A DNA stretch of 64,000 nt from assembly GCA_030430575.1 (NCBI GenBank), contig JAUIKF010000001.1:124001-188000 (forward strand). The letters run 5' to 3'. Shown here in pieces: positions 53,107-62,144 of the stretch. Position 1 is the stretch's first letter, and each line of letters starts with the position of its first letter. A model generated the notes under the pieces. It saw nothing but the letters and a program-made list of their open reading frames with translations. It searched no databases and was not told the origin of the DNA. This DNA comes from Bacteroidia bacterium. GTDB lineage: Bacteria > Bacteroidota > Bacteroidia > J057. Position numbers and translations under genes: made by a program.

Positions 53107-53459
53107 AGGATACCTTTAGGAATGAATCAAAATAAAAACATGTACTGAGTTTACCGAAGTATGATAGTTAAAACATGTCCTGAGCTTGCCGAAGGATCAA
53201 ATTATGAGCTGATTATCAGGCAATTACAATTTAAAAATAACCTTGAATTTGAGCTTGAGCTTGTATTTGAACTTTTCCTTATCATAAAGCATACAACACC
53301 ATTGTGTAGGTATATTCCATGCAAAAATTGGATAACTTTTGACCAGTTGAAAACCCTTTGAGTCAAGCGGCAAAACCCAAAGCAGCCGAACCTTTCAAAA
53401 TTATTAATTACTAATCAATCAATTAATAATTCCATCAATGCTTTAATCAATTGCCGCTC
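53107..53459. other. Non-coding region with duplicated CCTGAGCTTGCCGAAGG word and hexamer runs
   Basis: 353 bases. Two near copies of AAACATGTCCTGAGCTTGCC... lie at about 53136-53164 and 53171-53199 (first copy TGTACTGAGTTTACCGAAG). The second is the well-known dispersed word whose translation is CPELAEG. A run TTGAATTTGAGCTTGAGCTT follows at about 53243-53262. No convincing gene is seen, although a 66-codon ORF spans 53161-53361. Confidence 0.6.
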
Positions 53460-55115
53460 ATGAAAGCCACATTATCCACTACTTATGTCAAATTTACTCA
53501 TGTACTTCCTCAACTGCTAACTTTCTTTTTCGGTTGGCTGTTGTGGACAAATGGAATAGGACAAACGGTCATTGGGTCCTATGAATTGACAGACTTGTCA
53601 CTGGAACAGGAGATTTATCCTTATGCCTGGGTAGATTTCGCTGGGGACACTTATGGGGTCTGTTCACGCCCTGCGGTTAGGTTATCGGAAAATGAATTTG
53701 TTTACCTACAAAAACCCAAGACTGATAACCAGAAACGCGTCCTTACCTGCTTCAATGTCTTGGCCGAACCCCAATGGGAAAACCATCTTCGACTGGCTAA
53801 GGAAGAAGAACTATTTCGACTCTATCTTCACCAGGGAGACTTGATTGCGCTCACCTATCGCAAGCAGCGCAAACCTTGGCGTTACACTGTCCAGGCACGG
53901 CTCTTTGCCCCAAATGATGGAAGCCCATTACCTCGAAAGAACCTGTATTCCTTCGAAAGCGATCGGCCATCCTTCATTCGATGGAATTTGTCCCCTGACA
54001 GCAGTTTGTTGATGCTTTACCATTTTGAACCTATCGAAGGGAAAAGGAAACTTTCCGCTACCACCTTTCCACATAATTTTGACAAAATTGGCTATAAGGT
54101 CACCAATGTTCATAAGCTCTGTTACACGCTCTATGGAGAAAACCTTGCCGTAGTAGATTCAGGAGAAATGATGTTGAATTTTGACGCAAAGGATAAAATC
54201 TTTGCTCTCGATAGCCAAGTAGATAATGAAGGGAATATTTACCTGACCAGCTATAGCGAGGAAAAAGGGCTGACCATTTTTCAACAACCAGCTTCCGCAA
54301 AAGAGACTATCCAGCTATCCTATCCTAGGTACCCGAATCCATTTTCCCATACCCCGTACGTCGCACACCGCTTGCCTAGCTGCCAGCCTTCAGGCAATAT
54401 CCTCGCCGCACATGCTGTCCGCGAACGGATCAAGGGAAAATGGCATACCACCCAATTTCGGGTTCTCGCGTTTGATTTTGACAAAAAAAGGGTAGACACA
54501 GCCAGAACGGCTAACCTTACAACTTCCTTTAGCATAAAGATCGCCAAGGATCGCCAAGCCGCCAACCTCAAGCCCAATATGAAGTTTGATGGGCATATCA
54601 TCAAAGAGCTATTTGAGTTGGAAGATGGCACAGCATGGCTGATGACCCAGCGGTATACGCTAGGAGCACATCCGCTTAGGTATGACCACGACCATCGCGT
54701 GATTGGGGATGACCTCAACAGCACTTTGGAGGAGATTATCCTCTACGAATTCACGCCTGACAAGCAAGCCAAAAAGGCGATCATCTTGCCCATGCTTCAA
54801 CAAGCCAATTCTGCCTTGGAGCGCGCAAGCCGCTTTTACAGCATGGAAGTGAATCCCAACAACCGGGAGATTCACCTGATCACCAGGGAGTATGATGGGG
54901 ATAAAATGGATCAGCCGCCCCGAATGTTTTATCGACATATTTCACTGGATTCGGGACTTTATTCGGATAGACAGTTGATTTATGATGGAAAACACAAAAA
55001 CCAGTTTTATATTAGAGCTTATACCCTATTTCTCAATCCACAAGTCGCTGTGATGATGGTGGTGAATGGAAGTAGAGCGGCTTCGCCTGAAGTCGTTAGT
55101 GTAAAGCTTGAATAA
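53460..55115 (+). CDS. Secreted protein of unknown family, first of a tandem pair
   Basis: 551 residues from the ATG at 53460 (a TTG at 53451 is in frame). N-terminal hydrophobic segment (LPQLLTFFFGWLLWTNGIGQ) acts as signal peptide. The start of the mature part, TVIGSYELTDLSLEQEIYPY, and the end, NQFYIRAYTLFLNPQVAVMM, match the next gene throughout. Beta-rich with repeating FxFDK/ W-x patterns, perhaps a propeller. I do not recognise the family. It is 2 bases ahead of its paralogue, so the two are co-transcribed. Confidence 0.75.
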   Translation: MKATLSTTYVKFTHVLPQLLTFFFGWLLWTNGIGQTVIGSYELTDLSLEQEIYPYAWVDFAGDTYGVCSRPAVRLSENEFVYLQKPKTDNQKRVLTCFNVLAEPQWENHLRLAKEEELFRLYLHQGDLIALTYRKQRKPWRYTVQARLFAPNDGSPLPRKNLYSFESDRPSFIRWNLSPDSSLLMLYHFEPIEGKRKLSATTFPHNFDKIGYKVTNVHKLCYTLYGENLAVVDSGEMMLNFDAKDKIFALDSQVDNEGNIYLTSYSEEKGLTIFQQPASAKETIQLSYPRYPNPFSHTPYVAHRLPSCQPSGNILAAHAVRERIKGKWHTTQFRVLAFDFDKKRVDTARTANLTTSFSIKIAKDRQAANLKPNMKFDGHIIKELFELEDGTAWLMTQRYTLGAHPLRYDHDHRVIGDDLNSTLEEIILYEFTPDKQAKKAIILPMLQQANSALERASRFYSMEVNPNNREIHLITREYDGDKMDQPPRMFYRHISLDSGLYSDRQLIYDGKHKNQFYIRAYTLFLNPQVAVMMVVNGSRAASPEVVSVKLE

Positions 55116-55117
55116 TT

Positions 55118-56734
55118 ATGAAACGAATTTGCCTACTAGCCCTTCTCCTCTTTTTTGCAGCCAATTCTATTGCCCAAACGATCATTGGCCAACACAAGCT
55201 TAAAGACTATTCCGTCGTCGATGAAATCTACCCTTATGGCTGGATAGAGTACGCAGGTGACTTATATGCTTTGGCCTCTCGCCCTGTCATTCGGCTTTCA
55301 GAAAGTGAATTTGTCTACCTTTGGAAGCCTAGCTTTGGCGCCAAAAAGCGATTCCTTACCTGCTTCAATCTACTCACAGAAGTGCAGTGGGAGACAGCGT
55401 TTACGGTGAATAGAAATGAAGAGATTTTTCATCTCTTCCATGAAGGTGACACCATTTTCACTTTGGGCTATCGGTTTCGGGTAAATGATAAGAGTCACTT
55501 AATTGTGGTGAGAAAATACGATAAAGTAAAGGGGGAATTTTTAGGAGAAGAAGTGATTTTTCACCAAAATGGCCGGGAAAATGATTTGATCGGATTTGAC
55601 CTTTCTCCAGATAGCAGTCAATTGATCGTATTTCACTTTGAACATGAAAAGAACAATAAAAATCCTCGCAATTACTTGAGTTACCCTTTCTCAGACGGCC
55701 AGTTGGGATTTAGGGTAAGCAATGCAAGTCATTTAGCTTATGTGGCGTTTGATAGGGCTATGAAGGAAATCCATAAAGGCAAAGTTGAGTTGGACGCTAG
55801 TTTCAAGAATAAAACAGCCGTCATTGACTGTCAAGTGGGAAATGATGGTGCTATTTATACCACCGTGTTCCAAGAGCCTTCCACCCTCAAAATCATCCAT
55901 TTCGAATCAGCTACGAGTACCCAATCGGAACTCATTTATCCCAACTTTTCTGAGCCATTCAAAGACGCCCCATATGCCGCCCATCTGCCTATTGTAGTAG
56001 GCGCGTCAGGTAAAGCCTATGCAGCGCATGCAGACCGTGAAAAACTGCGTGGCAAGTGGTATACAAGAGGTTTTCAGGTGGTTACCTTTGATTTTGACCA
56101 AGATACGGTGACACTCGTTCGTAAAGCCGAAGTCGGATCTGGCCTTCAGGTCCAGATCTCTAAAAGCCGAGAAGAGGCAAGCCTTCGACCAGTCACGGTT
56201 TTTGACCAATACCTGATCAAGGAGATCATCGAGATGCCCGATGAAAGTGTGGTCCTGCTCACACAGAAGTATGAAAGCTTCAATGTCAGGACTGCCATGA
56301 ACCCCAATGGGCTTGCCATCCCTCCTGCATACCAAAGCTTGGCTGAAGAGGTCCTGTTATTTGAATTTGACCCAACAGGGAAACCTCAAAAGGCGATTAT
56401 CATCCCAATGCGACAGAAAGCCTCTTCCAGGATTGAGAAAATATGTCGTTTCTATTCCCATCACATCAACCTTGAAACCTGGGAAATGCAGATGATCACC
56501 TGGGAGGACAGTGGTGAGCGTCTCCGTCAGCCGCCTAGGATATTTTACCGAAATATCAATTTGCGAGAAGGCACTTATAGCTCCCGCCAGCCATTGTATG
56601 AGGGAAAACGCAGAAACCAGTTTTACCTCAGAGCCTATACCCTTTTCCTGAATCCCGGCGTAGCTGTCCTGATGGTCTTAGATGGAGATGCGGAAAAGCA
56701 CCCTCAAGTAGTGAGTGTGAGGCTAGGAGAATAA
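55118..56734 (+). CDS. Secreted protein of unknown family, second of a tandem pair
   Basis: 538 residues with a clear signal peptide (RICLLALLLFFAANSIAQ). It aligns with the preceding gene over its length: TIIGQHKLKDYSVVDEIYPY at the start; SRPVIRLSESEFVYLWKP; PPRIFYRNINLREGTYSSRQ; NQFYLRAYTLFLNPGVAVLM. Length and blocks agree, so this is an old tandem duplication, both copies intact. Function unknown; secreted, no anchor or sorting domain is seen, so they may remain periplasmic. Confidence 0.78.
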   Translation: MKRICLLALLLFFAANSIAQTIIGQHKLKDYSVVDEIYPYGWIEYAGDLYALASRPVIRLSESEFVYLWKPSFGAKKRFLTCFNLLTEVQWETAFTVNRNEEIFHLFHEGDTIFTLGYRFRVNDKSHLIVVRKYDKVKGEFLGEEVIFHQNGRENDLIGFDLSPDSSQLIVFHFEHEKNNKNPRNYLSYPFSDGQLGFRVSNASHLAYVAFDRAMKEIHKGKVELDASFKNKTAVIDCQVGNDGAIYTTVFQEPSTLKIIHFESATSTQSELIYPNFSEPFKDAPYAAHLPIVVGASGKAYAAHADREKLRGKWYTRGFQVVTFDFDQDTVTLVRKAEVGSGLQVQISKSREEASLRPVTVFDQYLIKEIIEMPDESVVLLTQKYESFNVRTAMNPNGLAIPPAYQSLAEEVLLFEFDPTGKPQKAIIIPMRQKASSRIEKICRFYSHHINLETWEMQMITWEDSGERLRQPPRIFYRNINLREGTYSSRQPLYEGKRRNQFYLRAYTLFLNPGVAVLMVLDGDAEKHPQVVSVRLGE

Positions 56735-56735
56735 T

Positions 56736-56857
56736 GGTTAATTTTTAAGGGTAAATGGTTAATTTTGGATGCGGATTACTATAGAACATTTGAGTTAATG
56801 ATGGCATTTTTCTTTTCTACCGAGGATCATTGACAATTAACCATTTACCATTAACAA
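56736..56857. repeat. GGTTAAT-word inverted repeat upstream of the LpxD-like gene
   Basis: GGTTAATTTTTAAGGGTAAA and ATGGTTAATTTTGG (56738-56770) are opposed by GACAATTAACCATTTACCAT (56832-56851). The hairpin lies between two plus-strand genes, ending 7 bases before the ATG of the next gene. Confidence 0.6.
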
Positions 56858-57844
56858 ATGAAGTTTCCTTCCCCAATTACCCTCAAAGAAGCCGCCGAAT
56901 TATTGGATTGTCGATTTGTGGGGCCTGAAGATCATGTCATCACAGGTTGCAATGAAATTCATATGGTGGAGTCAGGGGACCTGACGTTTGTGGATGTGAA
57001 GAAATATTTCAACAAGTCCCTCACAAGTGCCGCTACCACCATCTTGATCAATGAGGAGGTGGCACCTCCTGAAGGCAAAGGTCTGTTGATCAGCGATGAT
57101 CCTTTTCGCGATTATAATTTGCTGACTGACCATTTTCAGCCTGAAATCCCGCTTGACGAATTGGGATCACGGATAGTGGGTGCCAATTTTCGGGTAGGGG
57201 AACATGTAGTAGTAGGGGAAAATGTCCATGTCGGTGATGGCAGCCAGATAGGCCACAATGTGGTCATTGGCTCCCATGTCCGAATCGGCAAAAACTGCCG
57301 CATCCACGCCAATGTGACCATTTATTCCCATACCGTCATTGGCGACGACGTCACCATCAATTCTGGCACCGTCATCGGTAGCGAAGCGTTTTACTTCAAA
57401 GCACGCCCCGTCGGTCGCGATAAGCTCCTCAGCAAAGGCCGGGTCGTCATCGAAGATCATGTCGATATAGGCGCCAATTGCACCATAGACCGCGGCGTGA
57501 GCGGCGATACGGTGATTGGCGAATGGACAAAATTCGACAACCTGGTTCAAATCGGCCACGATACAGTGATCGGCAAACGATGCCTATTAGCAGCCCAAGT
57601 TGGCGTAGCTGGCGTCGTGACCATCGAGGATGATGTCATCCTCTGGGGACAAGTGGGCGTCAACAAGGATTTGACGATTGGCAAGGGTGCAGTCCTCCTT
57701 GGCAAAACGGGCGTCATGTCCGACCTAGAAGGCGGAAAGACCTACCTGGGCATGATTGCCCATGATGTGCGTCAGCGCTTGCGCGAGGAGCATGCCATGC
57801 GGCAGTTGCCGGATGTGTTGAAGAAGTTGGAAGAAGGGTTCTAG
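56858..57844 (+). CDS. lpxD: LpxD-like UDP-3-O-acylglucosamine N-acyltransferase
   Basis: 328 residues. N-terminal LpxD-type uridine-binding domain ([30 protein letters not shown]), then left-handed beta-helix hexapeptide repeats ([20 protein letters not shown] and on). The catalytic histidine lies in [13 protein letters not shown], within GANCTIDRG...[16 protein letters not shown] is also present. The enzyme adds an N-acyl chain to the lipid A precursor in the cytoplasm. Bacteroidota often have more than one lpxD-like gene, so this may be a paralogue with another substrate. Its stop (TAG) lies in a TTCTAGG array (57838 onward). Confidence 0.88.
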   Translation: MKFPSPITLKEAAELLDCRFVGPEDHVITGCNEIHMVESGDLTFVDVKKYFNKSLTSAATTILINEEVAPPEGKGLLISDDPFRDYNLLTDHFQPEIPLDELGSRIVGANFRVGEHVVVGENVHVGDGSQIGHNVVIGSHVRIGKNCRIHANVTIYSHTVIGDDVTINSGTVIGSEAFYFKARPVGRDKLLSKGRVVIEDHVDIGANCTIDRGVSGDTVIGEWTKFDNLVQIGHDTVIGKRCLLAAQVGVAGVVTIEDDVILWGQVGVNKDLTIGKGAVLLGKTGVMSDLEGGKTYLGMIAHDVRQRLREEHAMRQLPDVLKKLEEGF

Positions 57845-57933
57845 GTTCTAGGTTCTAGGTTCTAGGTTCTAGGTTCTAGGTTCTAGGTTCTAGATGGAAC
57901 TTAACTTAAAACCTAGAACCCAGAACCTAGAAC
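57838..57933. repeat. TTCTAGG-heptamer array with inverted arm, after the LpxD-like gene
   Basis: Eight near-exact TTCTAGG units (57838-57893) and the arm AAACCTAGAACCCAGAACCT (57908-57927) form a long hairpin between convergent genes. The TAG stop of the upstream gene is in the first unit. Confidence 0.9.
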
Positions 57934-57941
57934 TTTTACAT

Positions 57942-58625
57942 TTACCCCATTTTCCTTAATCCCAACATATACCAAATCCCTACCCCTACAGTTGCCAGTC
58001 CCATGAGGACATAATGACTACCCAGAAAGTAGGGCGAAACTTGTGGCAAAAAGCCAAAGAAGAATACGGAAGGCGTTACTATCAAAGCCCAGGCGATAGA
58101 TTGAGACTGGCCTTTAGAAGATTGTCGATGGCGAAGCATCAAAGGCATGAGCGCCACAGAGACTACCACTGCTATGGTAAATTGTATCAAGAATAGGTAA
58201 TCCTCTATTAGGTTAAAGATAAACCAAAACACAGCTGCTATGGCTAACTGGAGGCCAATGTAGGCTGCTAGCCATTTGCTCCCTGTGAGGTTGGGGAATA
58301 CAGTCGCCTTACTGAATTTGATGGTTTGATAATGGACAGTGAATTCTAATATGGCGAAGAGGGCCAATGCCACCCAGAAGACTTTAAAAAGCCAATGGTC
58401 AACTTCATTAAACCAGCGATCATAATGCCCCACAAAGGCTACGTCATGGGCAAAGAAATACATATTGGCAAATACAGGAATGCCATGTGTTTTATCCCGA
58501 AACCCCATGCGGATGCCCTGGATATAGTAAAAGTAATAGCCGACAAAGGAGATGGCACCTGCGATCAAAACGGTAAGGAGTGAATTGTCAATGGCTGATA
58601 GAACGTCAGAGGGATTATAAGTCAT
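57942..58625 (-). CDS. Seven-helix membrane protein, possibly terpene-cyclase-like
   Basis: 227 residues, seven hydrophobic segments (e.g. SLLTVLIAGAISFVGYYFYY, FKVFWVALALFAILEF, WLAAYIGLQLAIAAVFWFI, GLATVGVGIWYMLGL). The block RDKTHGIPVFANMYFFAHDV resembles the RDK-SYGMPLFALCCNLAWE region of transmembrane (Pyr4-type) terpene cyclases, with HD where the conserved WE would be. Length and seven helices also fit. This match is from memory and is not a database result; call the gene unknown until aligned. It is divergent from ahcY, 216 bases apart. Confidence 0.6.
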   Translation of the reverse strand: MTYNPSDVLSAIDNSLLTVLIAGAISFVGYYFYYIQGIRMGFRDKTHGIPVFANMYFFAHDVAFVGHYDRWFNEVDHWLFKVFWVALALFAILEFTVHYQTIKFSKATVFPNLTGSKWLAAYIGLQLAIAAVFWFIFNLIEDYLFLIQFTIAVVVSVALMPLMLRHRQSSKGQSQSIAWALIVTPSVFFFGFLPQVSPYFLGSHYVLMGLATVGVGIWYMLGLRKMG

Positions 58626-58768
58626 GGTGAGTAAAGTGTTAGCATAATTGATCTGTCGGTATTAGTCGGAACCTTTCCCAAATCCTCTCTATATTTTTCA
58701 GAAAAAATAACATTTCGGTATAAGGATTGCTTAGAATGGATGTTTTTATCGTTCCTGGCTGCCAATAT

Positions 58769-58799
58769 TTTGCCCCATCATTGAAATTCCGTAATTTTG
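58769..58799 (+). promoter_or_regulatory. Bacteroidota-type promoter of ahcY
   Basis: TTTG (58769-58772), 19 bases, then TAATTTTG (58792-58799) match the -33 and -7 consensus exactly, with the start codon 42 bases further (58842). It is the clearest promoter in the window. Confidence 0.75.
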
Positions 58800-58841
58800 C
58801 AGCCGCAATTTTGTCAACATATTAAACAGTAATACATACAC

Positions 58842-60158
58842 ATGTCCGTTACAACGAAGCAATACTTGCCCTACAAAGTCAAAGACATCTCCCTCGCAGC
58901 ATGGGGAAGGAAAGAAATGCAGCTTGCAGAAGCTGAAATGCCAGGCCTCATGTCACTCCGTGAGGAGTACGGTGATGAAAAGCCCCTCAAAGGTGCGCGC
59001 ATCGCTGGCTGTCTGCACATGACCATCCAGACGGCTGTCCTCATCGAGACCCTTATCGAATTAGGCGCTGAAGTCACTTGGTCTTCTTGCAATATTTTCT
59101 CTACCCAAGATCACGCTGCTTCCGCCATCGCGGCCAAAGGCATCCAAGTATATGCTTGGAAAGGCATGACTGAAGAGGAATTTGACTGGTGCATCGAGCA
59201 GACGCTCTTTTTCGGCGAGGAGCAAAAGCCCCTCAATATGATCCTCGACGACGGTGGCGACCTCACCAATATGGTCCTCGACCGTTATCCACACCTCGTT
59301 GAAGGCATCAACGGCCTCAGTGAAGAGACCACTACGGGGGTACACCGCCTCTATGAGCGCATGAAAAATGGCACCCTTCCGATGCCTGCCATCAACGTCA
59401 ATGACTCGGTCACCAAGTCTAAGTTTGACAACAAATACGGCTGTAAGGAATCGCTCGTAGACGCCATCCGTCGTGCGACTGACGTCATGCTTGCGGGCAA
59501 AGTAGCTATGGTAGCTGGATATGGTGACGTAGGAAAAGGTTCTGCCGCTTCCCTTCGTGGCGCTGGTTGCCGTGTGATCGTATCGGAGATCGATCCGATC
59601 TGCGCGCTGCAAGCCGCTATGGACGGCTTTGAAGTGCAGCCCATGAGCAAAGCCGTATCTCGCTGTGACATCATCGTGACGGCTACGGGCAACAAAGACA
59701 TCGTTCAAGGTCAGCACTTCCAGGCCATGAAAGACAAAACCATCGTCTGCAACATTGGTCACTTTGACAATGAGATCGACGTCGCATGGCTCAATGACAA
59801 CCACGGCAACACCAAAGTTGAAATCAAACCACAGGTGGACCTCTACAATGTAGATGGCAAGGACATCATCCTCCTCGCCGAAGGCCGCCTCGTGAACTTA
59901 GGCTGCGCCACTGGCCACCCATCCTTCGTGATGTCCAACTCCTTCACCAACCAAACTTTGGCGCAGATCGAGCTTTGGAACCACCTCGACAAATACGAAA
60001 ACAAGGTTTACACCCTGCCTAAGCACCTGGACGAGAAAGTAGCCCGTCTACACCTCGCCAAGATCGGCGTAGAGCTGGAGACCCTCCGTCCTGACCAGGC
60101 CGAATACATCGGCGTGAAGGTAGAAGGCCCTTATAAGCCTGAGCATTACCGTTACTAG
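58842..60158 (+). CDS. ahcY: Adenosylhomocysteinase
   Basis: 438-residue cytoplasmic NAD-dependent enzyme that splits S-adenosylhomocysteine into adenosine and homocysteine, keeping methylation going. The NAD site is [17 protein letters not shown]; substrate region [13 protein letters not shown]; Cys/Asn region [18 protein letters not shown]-terminal [18 protein letters not shown] followed by PEHYRY. Length is normal for the bacterial short form. Codon use is more GC-rich than the neighbouring region, as expected for a highly expressed gene. Promoter at 58769-58799; terminator at 60209-60245. Confidence 0.98.
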   Translation: MSVTTKQYLPYKVKDISLAAWGRKEMQLAEAEMPGLMSLREEYGDEKPLKGARIAGCLHMTIQTAVLIETLIELGAEVTWSSCNIFSTQDHAASAIAAKGIQVYAWKGMTEEEFDWCIEQTLFFGEEQKPLNMILDDGGDLTNMVLDRYPHLVEGINGLSEETTTGVHRLYERMKNGTLPMPAINVNDSVTKSKFDNKYGCKESLVDAIRRATDVMLAGKVAMVAGYGDVGKGSAASLRGAGCRVIVSEIDPICALQAAMDGFEVQPMSKAVSRCDIIVTATGNKDIVQGQHFQAMKDKTIVCNIGHFDNEIDVAWLNDNHGNTKVEIKPQVDLYNVDGKDIILLAEGRLVNLGCATGHPSFVMSNSFTNQTLAQIELWNHLDKYENKVYTLPKHLDEKVARLHLAKIGVELETLRPDQAEYIGVKVEGPYKPEHYRY

Positions 60159-60208
60159 GAGGAATTATTGATTGACTGATTGATTGATTCATTATTGATT
60201 GGTCGGAG

Positions 60209-60245
60209 ACGCAGTGTGGCAAATGTCGCGCTGCGTTTTTTTTTG
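60209..60245 (+). terminator. Rho-independent terminator of ahcY
   Basis: ACGCAGTGTG (60209-60218) pairs with CGCGCTGCGT (about 60227-60236; some G-U pairs), followed by nine or more T. Upstream of it is a run of GATT words (60168-60200). Confidence 0.82.
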
Positions 60246-60374
60246 CCCAATGTATTTAATACTATTATTTAATAATTTACAAAAAATTTATATTCAAATA
60301 AAAATATGGCCTAATTTTAAAGTTTATTTTTGCATATTTGCTTGGCATTTAATACAAAGTTTAAAATACCATGT

Positions 60375-61181
60375 ATGAAAAAAATATTTAATTTTATTTC
60401 GTCGTCAAAGGCAGGCTTACAAAAAGAAATTGATGCCTTGAAAAAAGAAAAAGAGAACAACTTGAAGGAAATAGAAAAATTGAAAACGGAAAAAGGGAGC
60501 AACTTGGAGAAAATAGAAGAATTGAAAAAGGAAACACCATACTTAGAGAAATATGAAGCACTAAAAAACACAAAAAAACAGGAGTGGGAAATTAAAGCCT
60601 ATGAGGAAGGCTCAGCCGCATGTAGAAATTACAGTAATCTTACAATGCGTACCAGAACGCTTTCTCAACACATAATGCTAATTAGTGTTGGTGTATTTGC
60701 AGGTATATATAGTGAAGCGATTCCTATAAACAATGATATTGGACCAAAACTTTTGATAGTAGGTGGTTCCATTCTTTGCTTTTTTTCTATTTCCCTTAGG
60801 CTCATTGATTGGCATTACCAAAGTGCATTTTCAGCAATCCGCGATAGTTTAGCTGCTTTGGAGTGTAAAAATCAAATTTTGAAAAATACAGATAACCTTA
60901 ATAGTCCGTGGAGAAGCCATTTAGCTGTTCGCACTCGGTTCCATGATCATATCGCCTCTTATTTTCCTTTCCTTCTTTTAATGGCGGTAGGGGGTTCTGC
61001 ACTTTATTTTGGTGCAAATGAACTAGTAGAAGGTAATTGTTTAATTTATATTGTTATTGTTGGGATAGTAGCAACAATTATTACTTTTTTCTTTCGATTG
61101 GCATATATAGCTACTAAAAAAGATAATCATACAAAAGATCAAATAAAGTTATTAGAGAATAAAAATGAGCTTGATGAATAA
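60375..61181 (+). CDS. Coiled-coil/four-helix membrane protein of unknown function
   Basis: 268 residues from the ATG at 60375 (MKKIFNFISSSKAG); the longer frame from TTG 60330 is unlikely. Residues about 15-65 are a Lys/Glu-rich coiled coil (IDALKKEKENNLKEIEKLKT). Then two helices (HIMLISVGVFAGIYSEAI, LLIVGGSILCFFSISLRLI), a soluble helix (WHYQSAFSAIRDSLAALECK), and two more helices (FLLLMAVGGSALYF, IYIVIVGIVATIITFFFRLAYI). Pairs of helices with a soluble helix recall SLATT-type membrane effectors, but I cannot assign it. AT-rich, with the dehydrogenase 21 bases downstream. Confidence 0.7.
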   Translation: MKKIFNFISSSKAGLQKEIDALKKEKENNLKEIEKLKTEKGSNLEKIEELKKETPYLEKYEALKNTKKQEWEIKAYEEGSAACRNYSNLTMRTRTLSQHIMLISVGVFAGIYSEAIPINNDIGPKLLIVGGSILCFFSISLRLIDWHYQSAFSAIRDSLAALECKNQILKNTDNLNSPWRSHLAVRTRFHDHIASYFPFLLLMAVGGSALYFGANELVEGNCLIYIVIVGIVATIITFFFRLAYIATKKDNHTKDQIKLLENKNELDE

Positions 61182-61202
61182 TTGTTTTTAACTTCTATTG
61201 TT

Positions 61203-62135
61203 ATGAAAATTGGAATAATCGGAGCAGGATATGTCGGAACAGCATGTGCAAAAGCGATGCTGTTGAGAGGTTCTTGCCATAAGATTGTATTAGTAGATAT
61301 AAAGAGAGATCGTGCACAAGGCGTTTGTACAGATTTATCTCATGGTGAAGTCCTCACTCAACCAACTATGATTGTTGCTGGTGATTATACCGATTTAGAA
61401 GGGGCAAAAATCGTTGTTATCACTGCAGGAATAAATGAGCAAGCTGGTGATGCAACTAATCGAAAAGATAGCCTTGGCCGACTACGTCTGTTAAAGCCAA
61501 ATGCACAAATATATGCAGATATTGTCCCTCAAATTGCTCAAATAGTGCCTGAAGCCCCTATTTTAGTAGTTACTGATCCTCCCGATCCATTAGCTGATAT
61601 TGCGAGATCACTAACGACAACAAACCCAGTTATAAGTGCTGGTACCTTTCTCGATTCGCTTCGATTTCGCTTACAATTAGGAAAAAAATTTAACGTTCAT
61701 CCCTCATCTGTCAATGCATATGTTATTGGTGAACATGGGACTTCCCAAGTGTATGTATGGTCATCTGCCCAAATTGGCGGCGAGCTGGTTTTAGACTTAG
61801 CAAAAAGAAAAGGTTGGGACATCTTTGATTTCAAGTCTTCGGTGGAAAAAGCGGTAAAATATGCTAATATCGACATCATTGAAGGAACTGGAGCAAGCCA
61901 ACATGGAATTGGTATTGTCACTGCAAGATTGATCGAAGCAATCTTACGAGATGAAGGATTAGTTGAGCCAGTGGGTGTTTATCAACCCTCATTAGGAGTC
62001 ACCCTTTCTCTCCCTTCTATAATCACCCAGGCAGGTGTAGCAGAAGTGTTACACATAAAACTTTCTGAAGAGGAGGCTAAAGCTCTGAATAATAGTGCAA
62101 AAGTAATTAAAGATGCATTAAGGACTTTGAGTTAA
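61203..62135 (+). CDS. Aberrant lactate/malate dehydrogenase-family protein
   Basis: 310 residues; the ATG at 61203 sits right before the Rossmann motif (KIGIIGAGYVGTACAKAML). It has the family catalytic residues: Asp in LDSLRFR, Arg in the same block, and His in VIGEHGTSQ. Two regions differ. The substrate loop, usually NQKPGETRLDL, is extended by about eight residues (NEQAGDATNRKDSLGRLRLL), and TNPVD is TDPPDP, changing Asn to Asp. It probably uses NAD and a 2-hydroxyacid other than lactate or malate. The gene is AT-rich and pairs with the membrane protein upstream. The glycoside hydrolase starts 10 bases after its stop. Confidence 0.85.
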   Translation: MKIGIIGAGYVGTACAKAMLLRGSCHKIVLVDIKRDRAQGVCTDLSHGEVLTQPTMIVAGDYTDLEGAKIVVITAGINEQAGDATNRKDSLGRLRLLKPNAQIYADIVPQIAQIVPEAPILVVTDPPDPLADIARSLTTTNPVISAGTFLDSLRFRLQLGKKFNVHPSSVNAYVIGEHGTSQVYVWSSAQIGGELVLDLAKRKGWDIFDFKSSVEKAVKYANIDIIEGTGASQHGIGIVTARLIEAILRDEGLVEPVGVYQPSLGVTLSLPSIITQAGVAEVLHIKLSEEEAKALNNSAKVIKDALRTLS

Positions 62136-62144
62136 TATCGCCCC

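Noticed and set aside
53161-53361. 66-codon ORF starting MIVKTCPELAEGSN
   Set aside because: The CPELAEG string is the translation of a dispersed DNA word; the rest is low-complexity AT-rich DNA.
53460-56734. Idea that the two secreted paralogues are one gene broken by a frameshift
   Set aside because: Each has its own signal peptide and complete matching ends; they are tandem copies.
57838-57893. CRISPR-like array of TTCTAGG units
   Set aside because: Units are contiguous 7-mers with no spacers, and the opposite arm is their inverted complement; no cas gene is present.
60159-60374. tRNA or small RNA gene after ahcY
   Set aside because: Only a GATT-word run and a terminator hairpin are found; no cloverleaf is seen.
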